From: G963665495 sp963677785
GTDB lineage: Bacteria; Desulfobacterota; Desulfovibrionia; Desulfovibrionales; Desulfovibrionaceae
Direction: 5' to 3'
NCBI GenBank assembly: GCA_963677785.2
Contig: CAXXDH010000003.1
Location: 1,550,001 to 1,614,000 of the forward strand
DNA: 64,000 nt
The position numbers were made by a program, and so were the translations under genes. Under the pieces are notes generated by a model that saw only the letters and a program-made list of their open reading frames with translations, made no database searches and was not told the origin of the DNA. Position 1 is the first letter of the stretch; each line of letters opens with the position of its first letter. Positions 35,128 to 43,455 of this stretch are shown here, in pieces.

Positions 35128-35488
35128 TCGTTTGCCTCATGGTTTCTGATGGCGGCAGTGCGCAATGCCGAAACAAATAGCACCGGCAGCTTTGAATGCT
35201 TTAACTGGGCATCCTTGCATCCAGTATTTTTTATTGAATCAAAATTACGATACTAATTGTGTTTATTTAAGTAGTAGTAATTTTTTTGCTGTTTAGCAAT
35301 TAAAAAATAAAATATGATATATACTAATTATACCAGAACGCTCGTACAACTTCATTGCGAAACATGAAACGATACTGCAGTGCTATGAAAACGCACCAGG
35401 GACCGTACTGTTTCTGATGCTGTGAGTAAAGATTCCAGGCAATCATCTTGTGCAGGAAATTCGGATAAAAGTATGGAACGGCGTGTTG
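35128..35488. other. AT-rich gap, nothing identified
   Basis: About 360 bases between two minus-strand genes; the middle (35230-35340) is very AT-rich and probably holds the promoter of the PAS kinase. No gene or clear hairpin seen. Confidence 0.4.
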
Positions 35489-37051
35489 TTATCTGAGGCT
35501 GAGCAGAATTCTGGCGGCTCCGAGCAGAAAACAGAGGATGCTCCATTCCGTATGACCGGAAAAATGCAACTGGAGCAGAAAAAATGCCGCCAGCAGCAAT
35601 ATGCCGCCCTGTAGGATGGGACGCAGCCAGGAGCGCAGCTGTCCGGCCAGCAGTTCGAGGGTTTCCGGGGAAACCTTGACCCGCAGGTTGCCGTTGCTCA
35701 GATCCGTAAGAGTGGTCTTGGCGCGGCGGATAGTCAGGGGCAGGTCTTTGATTTCGCCGCCGAGCGTGGGGAAAATCCTGGCCTGGGCTCCCAGGGCGCG
35801 CGGCAGGTTCTGCCGCAGAATGGGCAGGATATCCTTAACGCCGTTGAAGGTTTCGTCAAAGGTGGTCCCCAGGCCCTCGATCAAGGCCGAGGCCCGCATG
35901 ACGTAGACGATCTCCTGGGGCACTTTGAAAGGCAGGTTTTTCATGGAGTGCAGCATCTCAAAGGCCAGGGCCTGCATACTCGCGGCGTTGAGATTGGTGT
36001 TGCCGAAAATATCGAACATACGCTCAGCAAGCTCCTGCATCTGGTCTTCCGGGGCTCCGGCGGCGACGATGCCCAGGTTTTTGCAGGAGGTGATAAACAG
36101 TTCGAAGTCCTGTTCGTTGGCTGCCTTGACCAGTTCGATCATGGCGATGCGGGTGGATTTCTGCAGCCGTTTGACCATGCCGAAATCAAGCAGAATCAGT
36201 TGTCCGGAAGGCGAGACAAGCAGGTTGCCGGGGTGCGGATCGGCGTGAAAAAAACCGCGTATCAGCATTTGCTCGGTGTAGAATATCACGATTTTTCCAA
36301 TCAGATCCGGCAGGCTGGTCCTGTTTTCCCGCAGCAGCTCCAGGTTATCGATACGGACGCCCTGTTCAAAACGCATCACCAGGGCGTCCTGCGAACAATA
36401 GCTTTCGTAGGGCTCCGGAAAACGGACTCCTTGGTTCGCATAAAGCATACGGAATTTTTTCAGATTCTCGCATTCGATGGAAAGGTCGACCTCTTTGACG
36501 ATCATGGAAGAGAATTCCGCTATCACCGCATCTATGGAATTTTTGGTGAGCGTACTGAATAAAGGCTGAAACAAGCCCAGAAAAACACGCAGGATTCTGA
36601 TATCGCAACGAACGCGGCGGGTGATGCCGAGCCTGCGGATTTTTACGGCGGCCGTACGGCCATCCTGGAGCACGGCCTTGTGCACCTGGCCTATAGAGGC
36701 GCTGGCAATGGGGTGTTCGTCAAAAGATAGAAAAGGCCGGCCCTGCCCAGGTTCTGTGCCGAAGGCCCGGACGTACATGGTCCGGAGCTCTTCGGCGGGC
36801 ATGGGCTCGACCTCGTCATGGATGGTTCGCAACTCGTACAGGTAGGCGTCGGAAAAAAAATCCGCGCGCGTTGCCAGAACCTGGGCGAGCTTTATGAAGC
36901 TGACGCCCAGTTCGAGGATGCAGCGCTTCAGTGCCTGGGGCCCCAGGGGCCTGAAAAAGAGAAACCGTTCCTGTCTGCGGATGATCAGAAAAACGGTCAG
37001 TAAAAACCGAAATGCGAGCCAGATCCGTTTGGGTGAGTAGCTTGCCGTCAT
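35489..37051 (-). CDS. UbiB/ABC1-family atypical kinase
   Basis: 520 residues. The kinase-like core shows the family N-lobe motif as SFIKLAQVLATR (KLAQ where KxGQ is usual), the alanine-rich nucleotide loop ASASIGQVHKA, the ATP-binding Lys in AAVKIRR, the catalytic FHADPHPGNLL and the metal-binding LLDFGM. Two C-terminal membrane helices (WLRPILQGGILLLAAFFLLQL and SILCFLLGAARILL) anchor it. UbiB proteins support quinone or lipid metabolism. Its ATG overlaps the stop of the phasin-like gene (TAATG), as often seen for this pair. Confidence 0.92.
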   Translation of the reverse strand: MTASYSPKRIWLAFRFLLTVFLIIRRQERFLFFRPLGPQALKRCILELGVSFIKLAQVLATRADFFSDAYLYELRTIHDEVEPMPAEELRTMYVRAFGTEPGQGRPFLSFDEHPIASASIGQVHKAVLQDGRTAAVKIRRLGITRRVRCDIRILRVFLGLFQPLFSTLTKNSIDAVIAEFSSMIVKEVDLSIECENLKKFRMLYANQGVRFPEPYESYCSQDALVMRFEQGVRIDNLELLRENRTSLPDLIGKIVIFYTEQMLIRGFFHADPHPGNLLVSPSGQLILLDFGMVKRLQKSTRIAMIELVKAANEQDFELFITSCKNLGIVAAGAPEDQMQELAERMFDIFGNTNLNAASMQALAFEMLHSMKNLPFKVPQEIVYVMRASALIEGLGTTFDETFNGVKDILPILRQNLPRALGAQARIFPTLGGEIKDLPLTIRRAKTTLTDLSNGNLRVKVSPETLELLAGQLRSWLRPILQGGILLLAAFFLLQLHFSGHTEWSILCFLLGAARILLSLR

Positions 37052-37323
37052 TATTTGCTTTTCAGCAGTTGTTTCAGCTCCTCGATGTCCGCTTTGGTGG
37101 CCAGGCCCAGTTCGTTCACGACCTCCTTGACTTTGCTGCGTACGCGTTCGTCAAATTCGTTTTTTTCCTTTTCCGCCCGTTCCTTGGCCTGGTTGAAAAG
37201 TTTGGAAGCCTCTTCCTTGTTGATTTCTCCGCGTTCCTCAAGCTCCTTGATGAAGCCTTCGATTTTGTCTTTGGCCAGATACGCGGCGCCCATGCCGATG
37301 GAAAGCAGGTCAGCAGGTTTCAT
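37051..37323 (-). CDS. Phasin-like small coiled-coil protein
   Basis: 90 residues: a short hydrophobic N-terminus (LLSIGMGAAYLAKDKIEGF) followed by charged helices (KEEASKLFNQAKERAEKEKNEFDERV) and a C-terminal helix with TKADIEELKQLLKSK. This matches the phasin/polyhydroxyalkanoate granule-associated family, found next to UbiB in many bacteria even without PHA storage. AAGGAG precedes ATG 37323. Its stop overlaps the UbiB start by one base, so the two are translationally coupled. Confidence 0.85.
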   Translation of the reverse strand: MKPADLLSIGMGAAYLAKDKIEGFIKELEERGEINKEEASKLFNQAKERAEKEKNEFDERVRSKVKEVVNELGLATKADIEELKQLLKSK

Positions 37324-37570
37324 GGGGATCTCCTTATTTTCTCGAAAAAAAATTGCCGGCGCATGGTTCGGCCTGCACGGGCCCGGCAGCGTGCGCCGCA
37401 TTTCAGATGGTTTCAGAACACATGCTTATAGTTGCGCAGACTTGTGGTTGCGTCAAGAGCCCTGCGGTTTTTGACCATGAAGTTTTGCGGATGCGTATGT
37501 GGTGCAGGGGGGCGCCAATGAAGAGCAAACGGCTTTTTGTGAAGAAGTAGCGTTTCATGAAATAATATTA

Positions 37571-37598
37571 TTGACTTTGATTCTCAATTTCAATTATG
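37571..37598 (+). promoter_or_regulatory. Flavodoxin promoter with Fur-like box
   Basis: TTGACT (37571-37576) and ATTATG (37593-37598) are spaced by 16 bases. Between them TGATTCTCAATTTCA (37578-37592) matches the 7-1-7 Fur pattern TGATAAT-N-ATTATCA at 10 of 14 positions. Iron limitation would then relieve repression of flavodoxin, which replaces ferredoxin. Confidence 0.55.
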
Positions 37599-37631
37599 TT
37601 CCCGAAAAATCTCTCACAAAAGGAGACGCAA

Positions 37632-38072
37632 ATGTCCAAAACCTTGATTGTTTACGGCTCGACCACGGGAAATACGGAAGGTGTTGCAGAGAACGTTGCC
37701 AAGTTGTTCTCGGACAAATCGCTTCCGGTGGAACTCAAGAATGCCGCGGACGTCACGGCGCAAAATTTGTCGGAAGGATACGACCTGGTCCTCTTTGGGT
37801 GCTCGACCTGGGGAGATGACGATATCGAACTGCAGGATGACTTTATTCCTCTCTACGAGAATCTGGATCAGGCCGGACTTTCGGGCAAAAAAGTCGCTGT
37901 GTTCGGTTGCGGCGACAGCTCGTATACGCATTTTTGCGGTGCGGTGGATGCCATTGAAGAAAAGGCCCAACAGCTTGGAGCCAACATCGTCATGAGTTCG
38001 TTGAAAATAGACGGCGACCCTGAGGACAGTGAAGTGGCGGAATGGGCGGAGTCCGTTGCCAAAGAAGCCTGA
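37632..38072 (+). CDS. Flavodoxin (short-chain)
   Basis: 146-residue FMN electron carrier, almost the same length as the 148-residue Desulfovibrio vulgaris flavodoxin and clearly homologous through the protein. The FMN phosphate loop is GSTTGNTE (about 9-16), the isoalloxazine-stacking loops contain CSTWGDDDIELQDDF (Trp near 60) and GCGDSSYTHFCGAVD (Tyr near 98). AGGAG lies six bases before ATG 37632. It is a single gene with its own promoter and terminator. Confidence 0.97.
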   Translation: MSKTLIVYGSTTGNTEGVAENVAKLFSDKSLPVELKNAADVTAQNLSEGYDLVLFGCSTWGDDDIELQDDFIPLYENLDQAGLSGKKVAVFGCGDSSYTHFCGAVDAIEEKAQQLGANIVMSSLKIDGDPEDSEVAEWAESVAKEA

Positions 38073-38159
38073 TATACTGCGTATGAGTGTACTGAAAAAC
38101 AACAGAACGTCTGAAATACTATTTCATAAACCAACGCTTTCGTAACCCGCAAGAACATG

Positions 38160-38195
38160 AAAAAGGGCGCTGCCGGGAAAGGCGACGCCCTTTTT
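38160..38195. terminator. Bidirectional terminator between flavodoxin and mop
   Basis: AAAAAGGGCG (38160-38169) pairs with CGCCCTTTTT (38186-38195), with an inner TGCC/GGCG pair. A and T tails on both sides make it functional on either strand, serving the flavodoxin (+) and the tandem mop genes (-). Confidence 0.85.
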
Positions 38196-38254
38196 CATTG
38201 CAACAGGTGCTCCGGCAAACAACACCGGACTGCTATCGCAAATACGGCAGTCTG

Positions 38255-38464
38255 TTAGTCGGTCACAACCATAACGCTCGTGGCTTTGAGCATGGCCTTG
38301 ACGGCGGAGCCTTCTTTGATGCCGAGTTTTTCAACGGATTCCTTGGTGATGACGGAAACGATTTCCACGCCGGGGGAAACTTCGATGACGACTTCGGCGG
38401 CAACCTGGCCGATTTTAACAGCTTTGACGGTACCGGCAATGAGATTTCTTGCGCTGACTTTCAT
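38255..38464 (-). CDS. mop: Mop-type molybdate/tungstate-binding protein (second copy)
   Basis: 69 residues, one TOBE/Mop domain (SARNLIAGTVKAVKIGQVAAEVVIEVSPG, then EIVSVITKESVEKLGIKEG). It is the downstream member of a tandem pair, 17 bases after the third copy, clearly a local duplication. Molbindins of this size assemble as hexamers binding up to eight oxyanions. In sulfate reducers, formate dehydrogenases need Mo or W, so storage or buffering is the likely role. Confidence 0.93.
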   Translation of the reverse strand: MKVSARNLIAGTVKAVKIGQVAAEVVIEVSPGVEIVSVITKESVEKLGIKEGSAVKAMLKATSVMVVTD

Positions 38465-38481
38465 GATATATGCTCCTTGAA

Positions 38482-38691
38482 TTAATCGGTTACAACCATT
38501 ACTTCGGTGGCCTTGACCAGGGCGCTGGCTTTGGAGCCGGCTTTGAGACCGAGAGCGGCTGCGGATTCCTTGGTGATGACGGAAACAACTTCCACGCCGG
38601 GAGCGATTTCAATGGCGACTTCGGCGGCGACCTGGCCGATGGTGACGGACTTGACGGTGCCAGGGATCAGATTGCGTGCGCTGCATTTCAT
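38482..38691 (-). CDS. mop: Mop-type molybdate/tungstate-binding protein (third copy)
   Basis: 69 residues from ATG 38691 (AGGAG eight bases upstream); the frame is open to 38760 but the family starts at MKCSARN. The sequence SARNLIPGTVKSVTIGQVAAEVAIEIAPG is nearly identical in places to the neighbour copy. It carries a Cys at position 3, unlike the other two copies. First gene of the two-gene mop operon. Confidence 0.93.
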   Translation of the reverse strand: MKCSARNLIPGTVKSVTIGQVAAEVAIEIAPGVEVVSVITKESAAALGLKAGSKASALVKATEVMVVTD

Positions 38692-38755
38692 GGTGTTTTC
38701 TCCTGTAGTTTGTGTTGATTCTTTCAGCTTGATAAAAAGTATAAGTGCTTTTTTT

Positions 38756-38781
38756 GTCACGTAAAGAAATATTTTCGTGAT
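38756..38781. promoter_or_regulatory. Second copy of the mop inverted repeat (GTCACG-N14-CGTGAT)
   Basis: GTCACG (38756-38761) and CGTGAT (38776-38781) around an A/T-rich 14-base spacer (TAAAGAAATATTTT). The core CACG-N14-CGTG and the AAA/TTTT flanks equal those at 9165-9190. Here the site overlaps the probable -35 of the mop pair (TATACT -10 at 38738-38743 on the minus strand), about 65 bases before the start codon. Confidence 0.6.
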
Positions 38782-38881
38782 AGTTGTTTATCTATTATAT
38801 TAGTAAATTAAAAATAATAGTAGAAAAAACTTTAAGGTTAAGCTTGTTCAAATGTTTTAATTCTATAGTTACGACTTTTGA

Positions 38882-38900
38882 TTAGGCTAGCCTAACTTAA
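38882..38900. promoter_or_regulatory. DtxR/IdeR-like iron box
   Basis: TTAGGCTAGCCTAACTTAA agrees with the published DtxR/IdeR consensus TWAGGTTAGSCTAACCTWA at 17 of 19 positions; its first 14 bases are a perfect palindrome. It lies in a long gap, 190 bases upstream of the tandem mop genes and 430 before the subtilase. Which gene it controls is unclear. Confidence 0.5.
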
Positions 38901-39326
38901 AATTATATATATTTGCGAGTTGGAAAAAAATCCTGAAGAAATATGTTTTCTATATTGTGCTCTATCTATTTGCTTTTTAGAGATAACTTTCAACCGTTGC
39001 CAACGGAGAAGGTGGTGGAGTCCAGGACAGAGGTGCAGTGACAGTGTGAAAATTCAATACGGCTGGTAAATCCTTGAGGCGAATGTATTGCGACTTTGAT
39101 ACCCATTCAGGCGATACGGCTCATATTACCTGTCTGATTTAATAGAAATGTGCTATACCCCCGATAAGAAGAAAATTGCTCCAAGCGGGGCGGCATTGCC
39201 GCGTCTGAAGTGATATATGTATCTTTTTAATGCATTTTATTGTTGTTTTCGATAAAGACGAAATTATTGTTGCCCGGTTGAGGTGAAAAACGCATTTATT
39301 AGTAATTTAAATTAGATGGGGGAAGT
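38901..39326. other. Long leader before the subtilase, no gene seen
   Basis: About 425 bases of mixed composition. No gene, and no riboswitch that I can fold convincingly. GGGGGAAGT directly before ATG 39327 is the ribosome binding site of the protease. Confidence 0.4.
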
Positions 39327-41573
39327 ATGTGGTGCTGTATTAAACAGTTGTGGAGGCATCTTGCCATTGTCCTGGCGCTGACGGTCGTTGCTGCATATCC
39401 GGCGGGAGCCACTGACACAGATAAAGTGACAGACTCATTAGCTATTTCAACGGCCTTGCAGGAGACGGGCTCCGCGCGGGTCATCGTCACTTTCTCGCTG
39501 GATGCTTACGACGGCCTGCTGCAGACGGCTCTGGCGAGCAAGAAAAAAGCCGCCGCGGCCATGACGGCTTCCGGACCGAACGTACAGGCCGCTACGCTGC
39601 GGGCCAACGCGCGGCAGGCCGGAAAGGCGTTGTCCGCGGCCATTAGCACGGGTGTGTCCAAGGCGCTCTCCGGAGCATCCGGCGGAACGCTGACAACAAA
39701 GCACGTCTTTTCCAGCATTCCCACTGCCGTGATTCAGGTGGATACGGCCGGACTGCATGCACTGGAAAATCTGCCGCAGGTGGCTCATATCGAATACGAC
39801 AAACGATTGTCGCTGCCCAAGCCTGTCGAGCCCGCGGGTGACCTGGATGCTCCGGCATCGGATTACGGCATCTCGTTGATCGGTGCGGATCAGGCCTGGG
39901 ACCAGGGGTATACGGGTGAGGGCTGGTATGTGGCGGTTATCGATTCGGGCATTAACCGTGATCATGAATATTTCGCAGGCAAAGACATTGTGGAAGCCTG
40001 CTTCACCTCGCGTACGGACGAAAACCCGGACACAACGCTTTGCCCCAACGGTGAAGACACTCAATACGGCGAAGGCGCGGCGGCTTATCGGGGGAATTCC
40101 TCCGAAAGCGGTTATGATCACGGCGGACATGTGGCGGGCATTGCCGTCGGGCACAAGTCCGACGATTCGCTCAACGGCGTGGCCAAAGGCGCTGACCTTA
40201 TCGCCATCAATATTTTTGCGGACGGCTATAGCTACGGAGGGTACTCCTATACGTCCAGCCAGTGGTCCGACCTTCTGCGCGCCCTGGAGTATGTCTACTC
40301 CATTGCAGGCTCGCACAAGATCGCGTCAGTGAATATGAGCCTTGGCGGTTCGGCTTACTCGAGCGCTTGCGACGACGCCTACTCGGCAATGAAATCCGTC
40401 ATAGACAACTTGAAAAGCGTGAACATTGTCAGTGCCATCGCGGCAGGCAATGAGGATTACTGCAGCGCCATCGCCTTTCCGTCCTGTATTTCAACGTCGG
40501 TCGCGGTGGGCGCTTCTGATTCCAGCGATGTGAAGGCCGATTTCAGCAACTGGCAGACGGATATGGTTCCGTTGTTCGCGCCTGGCGTGGACATCACCTC
40601 CGCTACCAACGAATCCAATACGAGCTACGGATCCTGGGAAGGCACGTCCATGGCCACGCCCTTTGTGGCCGGCGCCTGGGCCGTTATCCGGCAGAAGGCT
40701 CCCGATGCCAGCGTGGACGACGTACTGAACGCCCTGAAGAACACGGCCGCGCATGTGACCTTCGATACCTGCGACAATCCCACGGACATCGACCGCCGCA
40801 TCTCGGTGATCGGCGCGCTCAACGAATTCAGCGTGGCCGCCAGCCAGGCGGATATTCTGTTCCGCAATACTGAAAACGGACGCAATGCCGTATGGTATTT
40901 GTCCGGTTCGAGTTACGTCAGCTTTGCCACGTTCGCCAGCGCATCCGAGAGCTGGAACATCGCCGGTACCGGGGATTTCAACAACGACGGCGAGACCGAC
41001 ATTCTCTGGCGCAGCGACGCCGGACAGACTGCCGTCTGGCACATGAACAACGCTGAACTGCAGGATTACGCTCTCATACAGGATGTTCCTGCCGCCTGGC
41101 AGCCGGTGGGCGTGGGGGACTGCAACCAGGACGGCAAGGTGGATATCTACTGGCAGAACCAATACACAAGACAAATCGCGGTCTGGTACATGGATGATAT
41201 GACCCTTTCGGAAGTCGTTTTTGCAGGTGAAACCCAGGATTCCCCCTGGGCCCTCGTGGGCGTCGCCGACTTCAATTCGGACAGCAAACCAGATTTGCTC
41301 TGGCGTAATACGGACTCTGGAGACAATCAGATCTGGCTGATGGACGGCACCAGCAAATCCTCCTCCGTGGACATCCACAATGCGGCGGCCCAATGGGACG
41401 CGGTGGGTACGGGCGATTTCAACGACGACGACAATCCCGATATCCTCTGGACCAATCCCGATACTGGCGCCAACTGCATCTGGTACATGGACGGCACGGG
41501 GTACAGCAGTTTTGCAATGACCAACACGGTTTCCACTCCGTGGGAAGCCCAGGGTGTGGGTGTGTTCCATTAA
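39327..41573 (+). CDS. Secreted subtilisin-family serine protease with C-terminal propeller-like repeats
   Basis: 748 residues. Signal peptide to about 28; a propeptide-like I9 region (ARVIVTFSLDAYDG to VAHIEYDKRLSLP, about 50-160); S8 catalytic domain with Asp206 (VAVIDSG), His265 (DHGGHVAG) and Ser441 (GTSMATPFVAG). From about 505 to the end come four repeats of about 55 residues of the form GDFN-DG-DILWR-..G..A-WYM (calcium-type DxNxDG turns), resembling FG-GAP/VCBS propeller blades. The same style of blade ends the 1264-residue protein at 54463. Likely exported to the surface or medium; no secretion partner is adjacent. Confidence 0.93.
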   Translation: MWCCIKQLWRHLAIVLALTVVAAYPAGATDTDKVTDSLAISTALQETGSARVIVTFSLDAYDGLLQTALASKKKAAAAMTASGPNVQAATLRANARQAGKALSAAISTGVSKALSGASGGTLTTKHVFSSIPTAVIQVDTAGLHALENLPQVAHIEYDKRLSLPKPVEPAGDLDAPASDYGISLIGADQAWDQGYTGEGWYVAVIDSGINRDHEYFAGKDIVEACFTSRTDENPDTTLCPNGEDTQYGEGAAAYRGNSSESGYDHGGHVAGIAVGHKSDDSLNGVAKGADLIAINIFADGYSYGGYSYTSSQWSDLLRALEYVYSIAGSHKIASVNMSLGGSAYSSACDDAYSAMKSVIDNLKSVNIVSAIAAGNEDYCSAIAFPSCISTSVAVGASDSSDVKADFSNWQTDMVPLFAPGVDITSATNESNTSYGSWEGTSMATPFVAGAWAVIRQKAPDASVDDVLNALKNTAAHVTFDTCDNPTDIDRRISVIGALNEFSVAASQADILFRNTENGRNAVWYLSGSSYVSFATFASASESWNIAGTGDFNNDGETDILWRSDAGQTAVWHMNNAELQDYALIQDVPAAWQPVGVGDCNQDGKVDIYWQNQYTRQIAVWYMDDMTLSEVVFAGETQDSPWALVGVADFNSDSKPDLLWRNTDSGDNQIWLMDGTSKSSSVDIHNAAAQWDAVGTGDFNDDDNPDILWTNPDTGANCIWYMDGTGYSSFAMTNTVSTPWEAQGVGVFH

Positions 41574-41601
41574 TCAGCACCAGCCTCTCGCACGCAATAT
41601 T

Positions 41602-41637
41602 AAGATCCCTTCATTTTTTGAGGGGATCTTTTTTTTC
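41602..41637 (+). terminator. Terminator after the subtilase
   Basis: AAGATCCC (41602-41609) pairs with GGGATCTT (41623-41630), followed by a run of T to 41636. It lies 28 bases after the stop. Confidence 0.9.
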
Positions 41638-41746
41638 AAATTCTGTCTATTTCTATTTATAAAGTGTATAATAAGAAATAGTAAAGTTTCAGTAGTAAAA
41701 TAGGGGTGTTATGAAACAAAAGATGGCGTGTGAATTGGGAGGCTTT

Positions 41747-42607
41747 ATGAAAAAACTGCAATTCCAGGTGGTTGGTTTTCTGGTGCTGTTGCTTTTGCTT
41801 GCGGTTCAGGTTTGGGCGGCCGGACCTGTGGGCTATACGCAGCAGGTGGTGGGAGAAGTCCTTGCGTTTCAGGGGGACGGCTCGCGGACATTGCAACGTG
41901 AAGCTCCTGTATACGAGCAGGATACCATTGTGACGCGTACGGGGGGCAAGGCCCAGATCATGTTTGCCGACGGCACCCAGCTGAGCATAGCTCCGGAAAG
42001 CATGATCGAACTCGCCGCGTACACGTATTCTCCGGCGTTTCCCGGTTCGGATCTTCTTAAGTTCATTGTCGGGCCGGGTTTTTTTCGGTTGATCACCGGA
42101 AAAATGGTGCAGCGGAATCCGGAGCGCTTCAACGTCAACACTCCGTATGGAACCTTGGGTATCCGCGGCACCCAGACAGCCTCGCTCATCGAAGTGCCGG
42201 GCGGAGCCAATGCGCAACTCGTCAACTCCATCGGCAGCGGGGCGGATGCCAGAAACGTGCTGGAAAGCCTGCCGGGTATGAACGTCAGCGAAGACCATGC
42301 CCATGTGGTCAAGACCGGGAGGCTGGGGCTGTACTATACCTTCGGGGCCACACAGCAGCCCACGATGATTCCGGTGTCCAAGATGATCACGGTCACCAGG
42401 GACGGCGTGTCCGAACCAAAGGGGATTTCCGGCAAGATGGCCAGAGCCATGGCCAAGACTCCCGTGGATGCCGATCTGGACACCCCCGCATCGTTTGACA
42501 CGGCCAGGACGCCGGCTGAGCTGGCGGCCAATGTGGGCAACAATGCGGATCATTCCGGAAAAAAAGAGAACAAAGACAGCGACGACGATGACTGCGATTG
42601 TCATTGA
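41747..42607 (+). CDS. Exported FecR-domain protein
   Basis: 286 residues from ATG 41747 (GGGAGG five bases upstream; an in-frame ATG at 41711 also has a ribosome binding site). Signal peptide to about 26, then a FecR domain: GYTQQVVGEVLAFQGDGSRTL, YEQDTIVTRTGGKAQIMFADGTQLSIAPES, PYGTLGIRGTQTAS. Unlike true FecR anti-sigma factors there is no cytoplasmic helix and no ECF sigma gene nearby, so this is a periplasmic stand-alone version. The C-terminus is unusual: DSDDDDCDCH, acidic with two Cys and a His, a potential metal-binding tail. Confidence 0.85.
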   Translation: MKKLQFQVVGFLVLLLLLAVQVWAAGPVGYTQQVVGEVLAFQGDGSRTLQREAPVYEQDTIVTRTGGKAQIMFADGTQLSIAPESMIELAAYTYSPAFPGSDLLKFIVGPGFFRLITGKMVQRNPERFNVNTPYGTLGIRGTQTASLIEVPGGANAQLVNSIGSGADARNVLESLPGMNVSEDHAHVVKTGRLGLYYTFGATQQPTMIPVSKMITVTRDGVSEPKGISGKMARAMAKTPVDADLDTPASFDTARTPAELAANVGNNADHSGKKENKDSDDDDCDCH

Positions 42608-42638
42608 GCGTCGTCCCTGAAAAGACAACCGCATGCAG

Positions 42639-42666
42639 CAAGGGAGCCCTGGGCTCCCTTGTTTTT
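42639..42666 (+). terminator. Terminator after the FecR-domain gene
   Basis: AAGGGAGCC (42639-42647) and GGCTCCCTT (42651-42659) form a perfect stem around CTG, followed by GTTTTTT. Confidence 0.9.
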
Positions 42667-42718
42667 TACTCTCCTGGAATTCCCAGGTCGACAGGTTTTT
42701 TCAGGTTATCAATCGGGC

Positions 42719-43198
42719 TCAGGGCATCAGGTAAAAGCCCACGGTCTTGTTGCGGGCGCTGCCGAAAAACATGGCCCCTATGGAGTTGCCCCGTACGCTG
42801 GTGACTTTGATCGTACGTTCGACCGGCGTGCTCATTTTGTTGTCCAGATTGAAGGTGACCGTCAGCATCTGTCCCGGCTCAATTTTATGACCGGTTTTGG
42901 CCATGAAACCGAGGCCTTCCATTGAAATACTGTCCACAACCACTTCAGCTTTTTCCCCTGTTCTGACATTGGTGAATTCGCCTTGCAAGGACACCCGCTT
43001 TCTGAAAAACTTCCTGAATTCAAAAATGCAGCGGAATTCCTCGCCGCACGGGCAGTTTACTTTGAGAGCGCTTTTGGAGTTTTTGAACTTAGTGGCGTCG
43101 ATGCTTTTTTTCTTGGCGCATTTCGGGCAGATGATCGTCACCTGATCTTTCACATCCACGTAAAATGTGATCAATGAGCCGTCGCGAGCGATTTCCAT
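42719..43198 (-). CDS. PilZ-domain protein with N-terminal zinc ribbon
   Basis: 159 residues from ATG 43198 (AGGA upstream). An N-terminal part with two Cys pairs (IICPKCAKKK and NCPCGEEF) suggests a small zinc ribbon; the PilZ domain follows with FRKRVSLQGEFTN (the RxxxR c-di-GMP motif region, about 80) and DSISMEGLGFMA (the D/NxSxxG motif). It should bind cyclic di-GMP and pass the signal on by contact. The cyclase at 0.4 kb is one possible source of signal. Confidence 0.85.
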   Translation of the reverse strand: MEIARDGSLITFYVDVKDQVTIICPKCAKKKSIDATKFKNSKSALKVNCPCGEEFRCIFEFRKFFRKRVSLQGEFTNVRTGEKAEVVVDSISMEGLGFMAKTGHKIEPGQMLTVTFNLDNKMSTPVERTIKVTSVRGNSIGAMFFGSARNKTVGFYLMP

Positions 43199-43455
43199 TA
43201 GGATTCCTGGCAAGGTGGTTAAATGTGGAAATGAAGGCGAAACCTGGCGGGTAAGCCTGGGACAGATGCAGCCCCTGAAAAATACAGGTAGCACAGGATG
43301 CGCCATGTCGCCAAAAAATTTATAAGCGTGCAGCGGTTCTTGTCAATACGGCAGCGCTGGCGGACAGAGTTTGAGCGCTTGCAGAATTGCGTTATACAGT
43401 TGCACGCTGGTGGTGTATGTTTTTTGGCGTTATCGAAAAAAATAGGAGGAGTATT

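Noticed and set aside
38901..39326. Cyclic di-GMP (GEMM) riboswitch in the subtilase leader
   Set aside because: Some bases near 39080-39130 recall the motif, but the two stems and the tetraloop-receptor cannot be drawn.
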